Positions 43,218 through 52,836 are shown, counted from the stretch's first letter. The stretch is DNA of 64,000 nt from Meridianimaribacter flavus (GCF_004366715.1 NZ_SOQZ01000005.1:124001-188000); one strand, 5' to 3'. Notes: a model not told the origin generated them from the sequence alone. Program-made: numbers and translations.

Positions 43218-43251
43218 AAAAAAAGCCGAAACAATTGTTTCGGCTTTTTTT
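43218..43251. terminator. Terminator between the small secreted protein gene and polA
   Basis: AAAAAAGCCGAAAC pairs perfectly with GTTTCGGCTTTTTT around AATT: a 14-bp stem with T runs on both strands. On the minus strand it ends the gene at 43268. Confidence 0.85.
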
Positions 43252-43267
43252 ATAATCTTTATTTATT

Positions 43268-43534
43268 CTAGCAAAGCTTTATGGTCTTTACTTTTATTTG
43301 TAAACTTTTTCTGTAAGCTTTAATACTAATAATATCATTGCTTTTTTTGTGGTTTAAGTTCATTAATTCTGATTTGAATTTAGAACTATCTGTAGTCTCT
43401 TTTTTAGACTGAGTATCTTCTTTCTTAGTTGTAGTTTCAATAGTATCACTATTTTTGTTAGTAGCGATATCATTTTGTCCTACAGAAAGTAGAGGTAAAC
43501 TTAAAAAAACTAAAAATATTAAAACTTTTTTCAT
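43268..43534 (-). CDS. Small secreted hypothetical protein
   Basis: 88 residues with a Sec signal peptide (KKVLIFLVFLSLPLLSVG, then Q). The mature part is low-complexity and rich in Lys, Thr, Ser, Asp and Glu, followed by a basic C-terminal segment. No family is recognised. It is a single-gene unit with its own terminator. The signal peptide and terminator favour a real gene, but short low-complexity frames are less certain. Confidence 0.6.
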   Translation of the reverse strand: MKKVLIFLVFLSLPLLSVGQNDIATNKNSDTIETTTKKEDTQSKKETTDSSKFKSELMNLNHKKSNDIISIKAYRKSLQIKVKTIKLC

Positions 43535-43636
43535 GACCTTGTTATAAAGGGTTTATTTTAAAATTCTTGTCAAAGAAACGTAACATTTAAGGCTAGTTTA
43601 AATATTTTAGATGAAAACAGTCGATTACTAGATAAG

Positions 43637-43708
43637 ATGAAAAGCATGGTAAAAAACATCGGTGAAATGCACAAAATGAGCTTTGAGCCCAATAAAAACG
43701 TTGTTTAG
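43637..43708 (+). other. Possible 23-aa upstream frame or gene remnant before the aldehyde dehydrogenase
   Basis: A 23-codon frame (MKSMVKNIGEMHKMSFEPNK and three more residues) ends 2 nt before the aldehyde dehydrogenase ATG. The same frame stays open back to 43562 without an ATG (SLNILDENSRLLDK), giving a helix-like 49-residue stretch. It could be a leader peptide or the 3' remnant of a lost gene. Confidence 0.3.
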
Positions 43709-43710
43709 AA

Positions 43711-45123
43711 ATGGTAAATAAGAGTGAGAACGCCTATTTAAATCTGTTTAACAGTCAGAAAATCAATCAGTTTTCTGTTGGGAATACAACATACAAAGCA
43801 CGTATTATGAAACTTAACCGTTTAAAGAACGCATTAGAGTTTACCTATAAACAAAGGCTTAGAGATGCATTGTATAGTGACTTCAAGAAACCACAGTTAG
43901 AAACTGACTTAACTGAGATATATCCTGTTATCGATGAAATTAATTTTGTAAAACGAAATCTGAAATCTTGGTTAAAGCCTCAAAAAGTAGAAACACCCAT
44001 TTCTCTTTTAGGAAGCTCATCATACATTAAAAACGAGGCAAAAGGTGTTTGTTTAATTATTTCACCATGGAATTTCCCTGTCAATCTTACTTTTGGACCG
44101 TTAGTCTCTGCAATAGCAGCAGGCAATACTGTGATTTTAAAACCTAGCGAAATGACACCTCATACTTCTAAAGTGATGAGAGATATAATTGAGGAGCTGT
44201 TTGACGATAATGAAATTGCGCTAGTTGAAGGAGAGGTAGAAGTTTCTCAGGAACTTTTAAAGCTACCTTTTAATCATATCTTTTTTACAGGTTCTCCACA
44301 AGTTGGTAAAATAGTAATGAAAGCAGCTTCGGAGCATTTAACATCAGTAACTTTAGAACTTGGAGGGAAATCGCCAACCATAATTGATGATACCACCAAT
44401 TTGGATAAAGTGGTGAAGAAAATAATTTTTGGAAAATTTATGAATGTTGGTCAAACCTGTATTGCTCCAGATTATGTGTTCATAAACGAAACTATTAAAA
44501 CAGCATTTATAGCAAGTTTTAAAAAGCATTTAGATGAATTCTATTCAGAAAAAGCCTCTGAGTCCAACTCTTTGGCAAGGATAGTAAACAGAAAACATTT
44601 TGAACGATTAAAGTCTTATTTAGAAGATGCATCATTAAAAAATGCAACTATAGAAATAGGAGGAAGCTATAAAGAAGAAGATAATTATATAGAACCTACT
44701 TTAGTTTTTGATGCTTCTGAAGATAGTGCACTGATGAAAAACGAAATTTTTGGGCCAATTCTTCCTGTAAAAACTTACGGTAATATTGATGAGGTTATCG
44801 ACTATATTAATTCAAAAGAAAAGCCGCTTGCCTTATATGTTTTTAGTAAAAACAATAAGACTATAAAACACATTATTGACAACACAAGAGCAGGAAGTAC
44901 TTGTGTTAACCACAATTTGTTACAGTTTTTAAACCATAACTTGCCTTTTGGAGGCTCAAACAATAGTGGCATTGGGAAATCGCATGGGTATTTTGGTTTT
45001 TTGGAATTTACCAATCAACGATCTGTGTTAAAACAACATACTATTGGAGCTGTAGATTTACTAATGCCTCCTTACAATAACTTTAAGCAGAAATTAGTAG
45101 ACTTAACTATTAAATGGTTTTAA
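43711..45123 (+). CDS. Aldehyde dehydrogenase family protein (class 3-like)
   Basis: NAD(P)-dependent oxidation of an aldehyde to the acid. The 470 residues are near the length of the fatty-aldehyde (class 3, AlkH/ALDH3) group. Key blocks: SPWNFPVNLTFGPLVSAIAA near residue 121, FFTGSPQVGKIVMKAA near 192, the general-base Glu in TLELGGKSPTIID near 215, the catalytic Cys in GQTCIAPDYVFI near 248, and the late NEIFGPILPVKTY near 342. The C-terminal tail is amphipathic (LLMPPYNNFKQKLVDLTIKW), as in membrane-associated ALDH3 proteins. It ends at a terminator. Confidence 0.92.
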   Translation: MVNKSENAYLNLFNSQKINQFSVGNTTYKARIMKLNRLKNALEFTYKQRLRDALYSDFKKPQLETDLTEIYPVIDEINFVKRNLKSWLKPQKVETPISLLGSSSYIKNEAKGVCLIISPWNFPVNLTFGPLVSAIAAGNTVILKPSEMTPHTSKVMRDIIEELFDDNEIALVEGEVEVSQELLKLPFNHIFFTGSPQVGKIVMKAASEHLTSVTLELGGKSPTIIDDTTNLDKVVKKIIFGKFMNVGQTCIAPDYVFINETIKTAFIASFKKHLDEFYSEKASESNSLARIVNRKHFERLKSYLEDASLKNATIEIGGSYKEEDNYIEPTLVFDASEDSALMKNEIFGPILPVKTYGNIDEVIDYINSKEKPLALYVFSKNNKTIKHIIDNTRAGSTCVNHNLLQFLNHNLPFGGSNNSGIGKSHGYFGFLEFTNQRSVLKQHTIGAVDLLMPPYNNFKQKLVDLTIKWF

Positions 45124-45154
45124 AAAGGAACAACCTCATAGATTGTTCCTTTTT
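45122..45154. terminator. Terminator of the aldehyde dehydrogenase gene
   Basis: AAAAAGGAACAA pairs with TTGTTCCTTTTT around a 9-nt loop. T runs on both strands make it usable also for the convergent T9SS protein gene. Confidence 0.8.
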
Positions 45155-45175
45155 AACTAACTAAACTAAAAAACA

Positions 45176-47764
45176 CTACTCAACCATAATCTTTTTTATA
45201 AAACTTCCGGAGAGCGTTTCAATTTTAAGCAAATAAAGACCAGATTTTAAATAACTAACATTAATTTGTTCTTTGTAGGTTGAATTGAAAATTTGTTTTC
45301 CCATTAAGTCATAACATTGTATTGCTGTTATTGTTTGATTGTTTGCAATTGAAATATTGATGTAATCCCTTACTGGATTTGGGTAGATGTTAATGGTGTT
45401 TTCTAAAGATTGATCCTCAATTCCTAAAGTATTATCTACCCAAATATCAAAAAACGCATAGGGATGAAACATTTCGTTTTGTCTTTGAAAAGCTCTCAAA
45501 ATATAGGTTTCTCCAGGTATAAGGCCTTCCACTTGGTCTGATCCTTGAAAGCAATGTATTTCATTACCATTGCAAGCATCAAAAACTGCATAATGGTTGT
45601 AAACATAACTTGTGATAGTTAGATTTCCGGGAAGGTTGGGCATAGTGAACTCAAACCAAACATCAACATAATCTTCTAGATTGAATGTGCCACAACCGTA
45701 TTCTTCATTTATCTCTGAACCAAATGTGTAAAAATTTATTTCTTGTGCAGTATCTGTTATTGTTGGAATGGTTTCCGCATTTGCACAAGCGTCATTTTCA
45801 GCTCTTTCAAAAACTCTTAAATTCATGGAATGAAAATCAGCAGGACCAAATAGAGTTGATTCTGTGTTAAAAAAGCGAATTAAATACGTGTTGCCTTCAA
45901 TTAAATTGTCAATGAGTTTAAAAGCTGATGAGGTTTCTAAAGCACAAAATAGCTGATTACCATTACAAGCATCATAAACAGCAATACCATTCCCTCCAGG
46001 AGTGTCAACAAATAAGTTTCCTGTTATAGGCATAGTGACTTGCCACCAAGCATCTAGAATATAATCTGAATCACCTATACAGGTTTCTTCAGTGCTAACA
46101 CTTGCACCTCCTAAATTGAAGTAAATTGCTGTATTATCTGAAGTTAATGTAGGTAATACTTCGGCATTACTACAGATATCATTTGATATACGCTCATAAG
46201 CTCTAATTGCAAACTGGTTCCCGTCAGGATATATAGTTCGAGGTCTGTAAATACGTAACAGATATGTTTGTCCCTGTACTAAATCATCTATGAGTTTATT
46301 TTCTGAAAAACAATACAGCAAATTGCCGCCACAAGCGTTGTAAATAGCTGCTTTGTTGTAATTATATGATGTAGATGGATTTATATAAAGATTGCCGTTT
46401 ACTGGCATTGTAAATTCATACCAAAAATCGGTGTAGTCATCAATATCTGTATCATCACAACCTATTTCATGATTATAAACTGCTGAATCCAAGTCTAAAT
46501 CGATAGTGGTTTCAGTTGTTGTAACCGTAAGAACTTCTGGAGATGAGCAATCTAAAATAGTTGGGTCAGTCGCTTTTAAGGTAAAGGAATTGTAAGACAT
46601 ATTATCCACTTGGTCTTCTTCTCTATATACCTTTAATATATAACTTTCTCCTTGCTCAAGTTCATCAACATATAATGGGATAGAAGTCTCGTAAAATAAA
46701 GGTGAACAATAGATTAAAGTACCATTACAAGCATTGTATAATGAAAACTTATTGATGGTTGAGGCACTCATTATTTCTAATGACCCATCAACAGGCATTG
46801 TAAAACTGTACCAAAGATCAGCATAATTATCAGCGCTACTTTCATTACAGGCAATTTCATTATTAATAGTTGCTCCAAGCATACTGAAGTTTACTGTTTG
46901 AGTGTTTGTTGTAAGGTTGATGTTTTCTGCATTTAAACAATTGTCATTAAGGCTAAACTCATAAGCTTGAACAGTAAAACTTAAACCGAGATGCGAAAGG
47001 GTTGCTGTTTCACTTCTAAAAATGCGTAGTTTATAGTTTTGCCCTTGTGTTAAAGTTGTTAGTGTTTGTGATTGGTTAAAGCATACTATTTCATTGCCAC
47101 CACAAGCATCATATAATACAAAGTTGTTAAATGAAGAGTTACTTTCAATGTTGAAATAACCAGTAACAGGCATTGTAAAATCAAACCATACATCAGTATA
47201 ATCGTCAGGAGAGTCTCCATTACAGGCAGCCTCATTGTTTATTACAGCACCTCCTATATTAAAGTCTACTGATTGAACAGTGTTATCAACAATAATCGTT
47301 TCAGAATTATTACAGGTGTCATTTGCTGGAGTTTCGTAGGCTCTTATTAAAAAAGATTGATTATTACCATCGTTGTGTGGCAGCCATCTACGAACTCTTA
47401 ATATATAGGAGCTTCCTTGTATAAGGTCATCAATAAGCTTGTTGCTGGTAAAACAGTGCAATTCTGTACCATTACAGCTATTATAAATATTAAATCTGTT
47501 TTTAGTAACTGAACCATTAATGTAAAGTTTACCTGTAACAGGCATTATAAATTGATACCAAACATCTACATAGTCATCTGCCGGATCTCCAGAGCAACCA
47601 GATTCATTATTGACAGTTGCGTTAGTTAAATCAAAATCAATATTTTGAAATGATGTGTTTATAGTAATAAATTGTGCGCTAGTACAGGCATCATTACTCG
47701 GTTGTGCAAATACTGCTATTCCAAAAAGAACATAAAAAGCCAAAAAAGTAAATCTTGTTTTCAT
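45176..47764 (-). CDS. Secreted six-repeat protein with T9SS type A sorting domain
   Basis: 862 residues: a signal peptide (FTFLAFYVLFGIAVFA, then Q), six repeats of about 125-135 residues, and a C-terminal T9SS sorting domain (NTINIYPNPVRDYINISI ... GLYLLKIETLSGSFIKKIMV). Each repeat starts with NDxC and has a Cys about 30-35 residues later, an acidic DDYxDVWY(E/Q)FTMPV(T/N)G segment, a YNACxGN-type loop with another Cys, and a LIDDLxQGxxYLLRxYR strand block. It resembles pre-peptidase C-terminal (PPC)-like beta-sandwich domains, probably disulfide-bonded. Cell-surface or secreted; adhesion or glycan binding is inference. There is no enzyme domain. Confidence 0.88.
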   Translation of the reverse strand: MKTRFTFLAFYVLFGIAVFAQPSNDACTSAQFITINTSFQNIDFDLTNATVNNESGCSGDPADDYVDVWYQFIMPVTGKLYINGSVTKNRFNIYNSCNGTELHCFTSNKLIDDLIQGSSYILRVRRWLPHNDGNNQSFLIRAYETPANDTCNNSETIIVDNTVQSVDFNIGGAVINNEAACNGDSPDDYTDVWFDFTMPVTGYFNIESNSSFNNFVLYDACGGNEIVCFNQSQTLTTLTQGQNYKLRIFRSETATLSHLGLSFTVQAYEFSLNDNCLNAENINLTTNTQTVNFSMLGATINNEIACNESSADNYADLWYSFTMPVDGSLEIMSASTINKFSLYNACNGTLIYCSPLFYETSIPLYVDELEQGESYILKVYREEDQVDNMSYNSFTLKATDPTILDCSSPEVLTVTTTETTIDLDLDSAVYNHEIGCDDTDIDDYTDFWYEFTMPVNGNLYINPSTSYNYNKAAIYNACGGNLLYCFSENKLIDDLVQGQTYLLRIYRPRTIYPDGNQFAIRAYERISNDICSNAEVLPTLTSDNTAIYFNLGGASVSTEETCIGDSDYILDAWWQVTMPITGNLFVDTPGGNGIAVYDACNGNQLFCALETSSAFKLIDNLIEGNTYLIRFFNTESTLFGPADFHSMNLRVFERAENDACANAETIPTITDTAQEINFYTFGSEINEEYGCGTFNLEDYVDVWFEFTMPNLPGNLTITSYVYNHYAVFDACNGNEIHCFQGSDQVEGLIPGETYILRAFQRQNEMFHPYAFFDIWVDNTLGIEDQSLENTINIYPNPVRDYINISIANNQTITAIQCYDLMGKQIFNSTYKEQINVSYLKSGLYLLKIETLSGSFIKKIMVE

Positions 47765-47890
47765 AAGTAATAAAGTTGTGATTAATATAGCGTTGCTAAA
47801 TTCTTATAATACAGGCAACTCTATTTCATACTTTTGGGTGATTTTTTGAAGAAATGGTTTTGTAAATTTGTTTCACTAACTTGAAAATCA

Positions 47891-48115
47891 ATGTGTAAAT
47901 TTTTTAGTTTTTGCCTTTTCGTAACCTTAAGTGGTTTGTATTCGTATGCTCAAGATGCCAAACCAGACGCTTATCAGGATAGTTTGCAAACGATTATTGA
48001 TAGCAACGTTTCTAAAACTTTAAAAAAGGATGCGCTTTTTTTGCTAGGTGAGCATTTGGTACAGCGTGATCCTGATAGAGCTGAAAACATAGCAAATAAA
48101 CTTCAAGAGGCTTAG
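47891..48115 (+). pseudogene. 5' part of a TPR histidine kinase gene, ended by an in-frame TAG
   Basis: 74 codons encoding a signal peptide (FFSFCLFVTLSGLYSYA, then Q) and the first helical TPR-like segment (KDALFLLGEHLVQRDPDRAE). The frame stops at TAG (48113-48115) and then continues open, in the same frame, for 48 codons (IKSTDSSAVIRNNYIFAASH ...) into the kinase frame that starts at 48260. A single C-to-T change of CAG (Gln) would explain the stop. It may be a nonsense mutation, a sequencing error or a readthrough site. Confidence 0.7.
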
Positions 48116-48259
48116 ATTAAATCAACTGATAGTAGTGCGGTAATACGAAATAACTACATTTTTGCCGCTAGTCATCGTTGGCAAGGTGATTATAAAACGG
48201 CTTTAGATTATTATCAGTCTATTTACAATTATTCTAAACGAAAAAAAGATTCTATTGAC

Positions 48260-49837
48260 ATGGCTAAAAGCGGTCATTTTATAGGAACTATAAATATGTT
48301 TTTGGGTAATAATGTTATTTCTCAAAACCACTTGATTGAGGTTGCTAGCATTTATGATAAGCTTGGAACTGCCGAACAAAAAGCTGATATCAATAACTCT
48401 TTGGCTGGGTTTTACCTTAATATGGATCAAATTGAAAAAGGTAAAGACAAATACCTTTTAGCTTTAGAACAATATGAGAAACTCAATGACAGTGCTGGTA
48501 TGGCAAGTGCTAATGCCAATTTAGGGATGCTTTATACTGAATTGGGTGAGTTTGATAAAGCTGAAATGCACCTAATGAAACAAAAAGCGCTGAATGCAGT
48601 GTTTCCTACGTTGCGTGAAATGGGCTTTCATTATGATTTTTTAGGTGTGTTAAGGCAAGAACAAGGTAGGTTAAACGATGCTTACCAAGAACATTTAAAA
48701 GCTTTAAAAATTCGAGAGAACTTAAGTAGCACCTATAATTTGTGCGAATCAAAGCTAAATATGGGTGAAGTACTCATTAAGCTGAAACGTTATCCTGAAG
48801 CTATTTCACACTTAAAAGATGTATTTAGCTATGATGAGCATCAATCATTGTATCAGCAACAAGCGGCTTATCAATTACTATCTGAAGCTTATGAAAAAAA
48901 TGGCGATTATAAATCGTCTTTAGTCAATTTTAAAGCCTTTAAAAGGTTGAGTGATTCTATTTATTCGGAAGAATCTATCGAGATTATAGCTGAAAAAGAT
49001 GCGCGCTACAATCAGCAAAAAAAGGATGCTGAAATTACGTTGCTCAATAAAGAAAAAGAGCTTTCTGAAACTAAATTATCACGATCAAAATCTATTCAAC
49101 TCATATCGCTTGTAGCTTTGTTATTGTTGAGTATTGCAGCCATTGCTTTATATCAACTTTATCGAAAAATTAAAAGCAAAAACAACACCATTTCCAAGGC
49201 GTTAAGTGATAGAGAATTGTTGCTTCATGAAACACATCATCGTGTAAAGAATAATTTACAGATGATATCTAGCTTACTCAATTTACAGTCTAAATATGTG
49301 GAAGACCCGAAAGCGCTTGAGGCACTTCAAAATGGAAGAAATCGCGTGCAATCTATGGCAATTCTTCATAAAAATTTATACACTGGCGAAGATTTAACAA
49401 CAGTTAATATTCAGAGTTATTTTGAAGGATTGGTTGATAGTATTTTTAGTTCGTATCACAAAACAGGAAAAGAAATTACTGCGACAGTAAAAGCAAAAGA
49501 TATCGTGCTAGATATAGAAAAGGTAATTCATATTGGGCTTATTGTTAATGAGTTGGTAACTAATTCTTTAAAACATGCTTTTAATAGTGTAGAAGCAAAT
49601 TTAGAACCAAAAATTCAGATTGAAATGACTGAAACAGCAATGAACTATAACCTTGTTGTTTTTGATAATGGTGTTGGTATTTCAGAAAAAATAATAAAAA
49701 GAGGTAAAGAAGAAACCTTCGGGCAACGATTAATACGCTCGTTAACGCAAAAGTTGAAAGCAACTATTGAGACTAATAATACTCACGGAACGCATATAAG
49801 TATAACAATTCCTAAAACTAATAAAGTAGCTCGTTAA
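48260..49837 (+). CDS. TPR sensor histidine kinase (HisKA_2 type), N-terminus separated by a TAG
   Basis: 525 residues from the first ATG after the in-frame stop; the ancestral gene would run from 47891 (about 648 residues). TPR repeats cover about residues 1-230 (SANANLGMLYTELGEFDKAE), then a coiled coil, one membrane helix (LISLVALLLLSIAAIALYQL, near 280-300), a HisKA_2 dimerisation domain (HHRVKNNLQMISSLLNLQSK, phospho-acceptor His326) and a HATPase domain (IGLIVNELVTNSLKHAF, VVFDNGVGIS). Without the 5' part it has no signal peptide, so correct orientation of the sensor is doubtful. It overlaps the convergent response regulator gene by 20 bases; the two are probable partners. Confidence 0.8.
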   Translation: MAKSGHFIGTINMFLGNNVISQNHLIEVASIYDKLGTAEQKADINNSLAGFYLNMDQIEKGKDKYLLALEQYEKLNDSAGMASANANLGMLYTELGEFDKAEMHLMKQKALNAVFPTLREMGFHYDFLGVLRQEQGRLNDAYQEHLKALKIRENLSSTYNLCESKLNMGEVLIKLKRYPEAISHLKDVFSYDEHQSLYQQQAAYQLLSEAYEKNGDYKSSLVNFKAFKRLSDSIYSEESIEIIAEKDARYNQQKKDAEITLLNKEKELSETKLSRSKSIQLISLVALLLLSIAAIALYQLYRKIKSKNNTISKALSDRELLLHETHHRVKNNLQMISSLLNLQSKYVEDPKALEALQNGRNRVQSMAILHKNLYTGEDLTTVNIQSYFEGLVDSIFSSYHKTGKEITATVKAKDIVLDIEKVIHIGLIVNELVTNSLKHAFNSVEANLEPKIQIEMTETAMNYNLVVFDNGVGISEKIIKRGKEETFGQRLIRSLTQKLKATIETNNTHGTHISITIPKTNKVAR

Positions 49838-50432
49838 GAAGTGTAATAGTTTCTGACCGTGTATGTGTATTCAGTTTTTCGTAAATATTTTTAATGTGGG
49901 TTTTAATAGTATTGACACTTACAAATTGCTCATCGGCTAGTTGCTGATTTGTTTTTCCACTGTAAAGTCCTTTTAGCACATCAAATTCTTTTTGCGTTAA
50001 AGGTGTTGTTATTAAATTATTTATTGTGTCGCGATTAAGTGCTACAGGAAGCACAAACTTTGAAAAATTATGTAAGGCAATTTCAATGCTAGAAAATAGT
50101 TCGCGCTCATTAAAAGGTTTAACAATATATCCCATAGGAAATGTGTTTTTTGCGCGCTCAATAATGTTTTTGCTAGAGTACGAAGTCAGATATAAAAACG
50201 GTATTTTACGTGTTTTATTTATGTGTTCAGCAATTTCAAAACCTTCATATTCACCTTCTAAATTTATATCTAAAAGTATTAAGTCAGGTTGCAATTCATC
50301 TACTGCTTGTAAAGCGTCATTTTTATCATAGGCAATACCAACCACAAAATAATCTGCACTAGTAAGCATATCTTTTATGTCATCAGAAATGATTGGGTCG
50401 TCCTCAATAATAAGTACACGAATGGCTGACAT
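49818..50432 (-). CDS. LuxR-type response regulator, partner of the TPR kinase
   Basis: 204 residues. The receiver domain has acidic residues EDD at 10-12, phospho-acceptor Asp55 (LILLDINLEG), Thr83 and Lys105. The C-terminal LuxR-type HTH is LTQKEFDVLKGLYSGKTNQQ, then LADEQFVSVNTIKTHIKNIY (about 147-186). Gene tail-to-tail with the TPR/HisKA_2 histidine kinase, with overlapping 3' ends, is a frequent layout of such pairs in Bacteroidetes. Target genes are unknown. Confidence 0.92.
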   Translation of the reverse strand: MSAIRVLIIEDDPIISDDIKDMLTSADYFVVGIAYDKNDALQAVDELQPDLILLDINLEGEYEGFEIAEHINKTRKIPFLYLTSYSSKNIIERAKNTFPMGYIVKPFNERELFSSIEIALHNFSKFVLPVALNRDTINNLITTPLTQKEFDVLKGLYSGKTNQQLADEQFVSVNTIKTHIKNIYEKLNTHTRSETITLLNELLY

Positions 50433-50502
50433 AAGGCATTGTTTTATAATTTAAAGATAGCAATACCTATTTTAATTAAAGGTTAAGTTGTTAAAAAAGT
50501 GC

Positions 50503-51510
50503 TTATTCTGTTTTTATAAAATGATTAGATGTTTGATTGGTATTCTCTCCATTTTGAAATTTTGTCATGCTAAAACCGTTATGAATAGAATAACTTCCTG
50601 TTTCTCCTTGTTTGTTTACAGCAATGTACCCAACCTGAAAATCCTTGTAATTACTATTAGGTTTACTAACAATACGATTTATAGCTTCTTCACAAGCTTC
50701 TTGCGGCGATTTGCCTTGGCGCATCAGTTCAACCACCAGAAAGCTACCAACTGTTTTTACAACTTCTTCACCCAATCCAGTAGCTACACAAGCACCAATT
50801 TCGTTGTCTACAAATAAACCAGAACCAATTATTGGGCTATCACCAACACGACCAGTCATTTTATAAGCAAGACCACTTGTTGTACAGGCACCAGAAATAT
50901 CGCCATTTTCATCAATAGCAAGCATGCCAATAGTATCGTGATTTTCAATATTAATAATAGGTTTGTACTCGCTTTTTACTTTCCATTCCTCCCAAGCTTT
51001 TTTTGATGATTCCGTTAGTAAGTTGTCCTTTGGCATTCCTAATTCATAGGCATATTGTTCAGCGCCTTTTCCAGCAAGCATAACATGTGGTGTGTCTTCC
51101 ATAACTTTACGGGCTACTGAAACAGCATGTACAATATTTTCAAGATATACTACTGAACCACAATTACCATGCTTGTCCATAATGCACGCATCTAACGTTA
51201 CGTGACCATCACGATCTGGTAAACCACCTTTTCCTACGGAAGTATTATTGACATCAGCTTCTTCAACCATACAACCTTTTTCAACGGCATCTAATGCAGA
51301 GCCTCCATTTTTTAGAGTTTCCCAAGCTTTTGAAGTAGCATTAGGTACATTCCAAGTAGCAATAACTAAAGGAAGTGATGCTTTCGGGTTTGCAACAACT
51401 GAAGTTTTTTCGGTTTTTGAATTCTCTTGAGCACATGCAATTATTGATGAACCAACGGTTAATCCAACTCCAGTAAGTGAAGCGTTTTTTATAAAGTGTC
51501 TGCGTTTCAT
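50503..51510 (-). CDS. N4-(beta-N-acetylglucosaminyl)-L-asparaginase (glycosylasparaginase)
   Basis: Ntn-hydrolase that cleaves the GlcNAc-Asn bond left from N-linked glycans. 335 residues. It starts with a twin-arginine-like signal (MKRRHFIKNASLTGVG) and a lipobox-like SIIAC, so it may be an exported lipoprotein. The autocleavage site and nucleophile is Thr193 in NHDTIGMLAID, and the substrate loop GDSPIIGSGLFVDNEIGACV follows. These match the Elizabethkingia glycosylasparaginase family. Its start overlaps the end of the sugar transporter gene by 4 bases; with the GH92 gene it forms a three-gene N-glycan operon. Confidence 0.92.
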   Translation of the reverse strand: MKRRHFIKNASLTGVGLTVGSSIIACAQENSKTEKTSVVANPKASLPLVIATWNVPNATSKAWETLKNGGSALDAVEKGCMVEEADVNNTSVGKGGLPDRDGHVTLDACIMDKHGNCGSVVYLENIVHAVSVARKVMEDTPHVMLAGKGAEQYAYELGMPKDNLLTESSKKAWEEWKVKSEYKPIINIENHDTIGMLAIDENGDISGACTTSGLAYKMTGRVGDSPIIGSGLFVDNEIGACVATGLGEEVVKTVGSFLVVELMRQGKSPQEACEEAINRIVSKPNSNYKDFQVGYIAVNKQGETGSYSIHNGFSMTKFQNGENTNQTSNHFIKTE

Positions 51511-52817
51511 AGATTAAAAGTTTTTTTAGAGTTTCGGTAACCATAATACAAGATGTAAGCATAAGCACAAATCACCAAAAATAAAGCAGGTTTAAATCCG
51601 ATGTTATCTGTTAGAAATCCGTATGCAGGCGGAATAATAGCACCACCAACAATAGCAGTACATAAAAGCCCTGAACCTTTTGGTTTTAATGACCCAATAC
51701 CATCAATAGCCAATGTGAAAATGGTAGGGAACATAATAGAATTGAATAATCCTACCGCTAAAATACTCCACATTGAAACCAATCCTGTTGTACTAATAGA
51801 TATCAAGATTAAAGCAACAGCACAAGTAGCAAATATACCAAGTACTTTTCCTGGGTTAATGATTTTGGTTAAGTACGAACCTATAAAACGTCCTATCATA
51901 GCACCTGACCAATAAAAGGTAACAAATACACCAACAACTGCCTTGTCATCTTTTTCAGCTAAACCAGAATTTAATAGTGATTCAGCGATTGATTTCATAA
52001 ACCCTTCTTCTTTGATGAGTGATACTAAATTCATATCCATGAAATAATTTACCAAGTAGCTACCTATAGCAACTTCGGCTCCTACATAACAGAAAATACC
52101 AAATACACCAAGCATAAGGTTTTTCTGTTTTAAGGCATCTTTATATGTCCCTGTTTCGGTTTCACTAATAAGTTTTGGGAGTTTAGCAAAAAAGAAATAG
52201 ACAGCAATAAGTATGATAAATATCGCTAAACCAATAAAAGGTGTTTGAACAGCTGATGCTTCAGCAATTAAATATTGTTCTTTGGCAGTGCCAACCAAAG
52301 CATCTATTTCGTCTTTAGTTTTAATTTTATCACTTAAAATGAATAATGCACCAATGGCAGGAGCAATTGCAGTTCCTAATGAATTGAAGGCTTGCGATAA
52401 GTTTAATCGACTAGATGCACCATCTTCAGAACCCAAAACCGCAACATACGGATTTGCCGCTACCTGTAAAATGGTAATACCTCCAGCTAAAATAAAATAA
52501 GCCAACATAAATATTCCGAATACACGATAGGAGGCTGCAGGATAAAACAACAAGCAACCTAATGCCATAGTAACCAAGCCTAGAATAATTCCTTTTTTAT
52601 AACCAATTTTTGATAGAATATAACTCGCAGGAATTGACAGTAAGAAAAAGGCACCAAAAAATGCAAATTGAACCATACCTGCTTGAAAGTAGGTGAGTGT
52701 GAAAAGCTCTCTTAATCGAGGTATGAGGGAATCGACTAAAACTGTTATAAATCCCCAAAGAAAAAATAATACAGTAAGTAGAATGAATGAAGAACGATAG
52801 GATTTTTGTTGGGTCAT
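51507..52817 (-). CDS. Sugar MFS transporter (FucP/GluP family)
   Basis: Proton-coupled sugar importer of 436 residues with about twelve helices. The FucP-like start FILLTVLFFLWGFITVLVDS and the block ILQVAANPYVAVLGSEDGAS (near 116), with NLSQAFNSLGTAIAPAIGAL (near 138), are characteristic. Family members carry fucose, glucose/galactose or N-acetylglucosamine. In this operon, between a GH92 mannosidase and glycosylasparaginase, uptake of GlcNAc or mannose is a reasonable inference. It is 19 nt after the GH92 gene. Confidence 0.9.
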   Translation of the reverse strand: MTQQKSYRSSFILLTVLFFLWGFITVLVDSLIPRLRELFTLTYFQAGMVQFAFFGAFFLLSIPASYILSKIGYKKGIILGLVTMALGCLLFYPAASYRVFGIFMLAYFILAGGITILQVAANPYVAVLGSEDGASSRLNLSQAFNSLGTAIAPAIGALFILSDKIKTKDEIDALVGTAKEQYLIAEASAVQTPFIGLAIFIILIAVYFFFAKLPKLISETETGTYKDALKQKNLMLGVFGIFCYVGAEVAIGSYLVNYFMDMNLVSLIKEEGFMKSIAESLLNSGLAEKDDKAVVGVFVTFYWSGAMIGRFIGSYLTKIINPGKVLGIFATCAVALILISISTTGLVSMWSILAVGLFNSIMFPTIFTLAIDGIGSLKPKGSGLLCTAIVGGAIIPPAYGFLTDNIGFKPALFLVICAYAYILYYGYRNSKKTFNL

Positions 52818-52836
52818 GATTAAATGTTAGTTAGTT

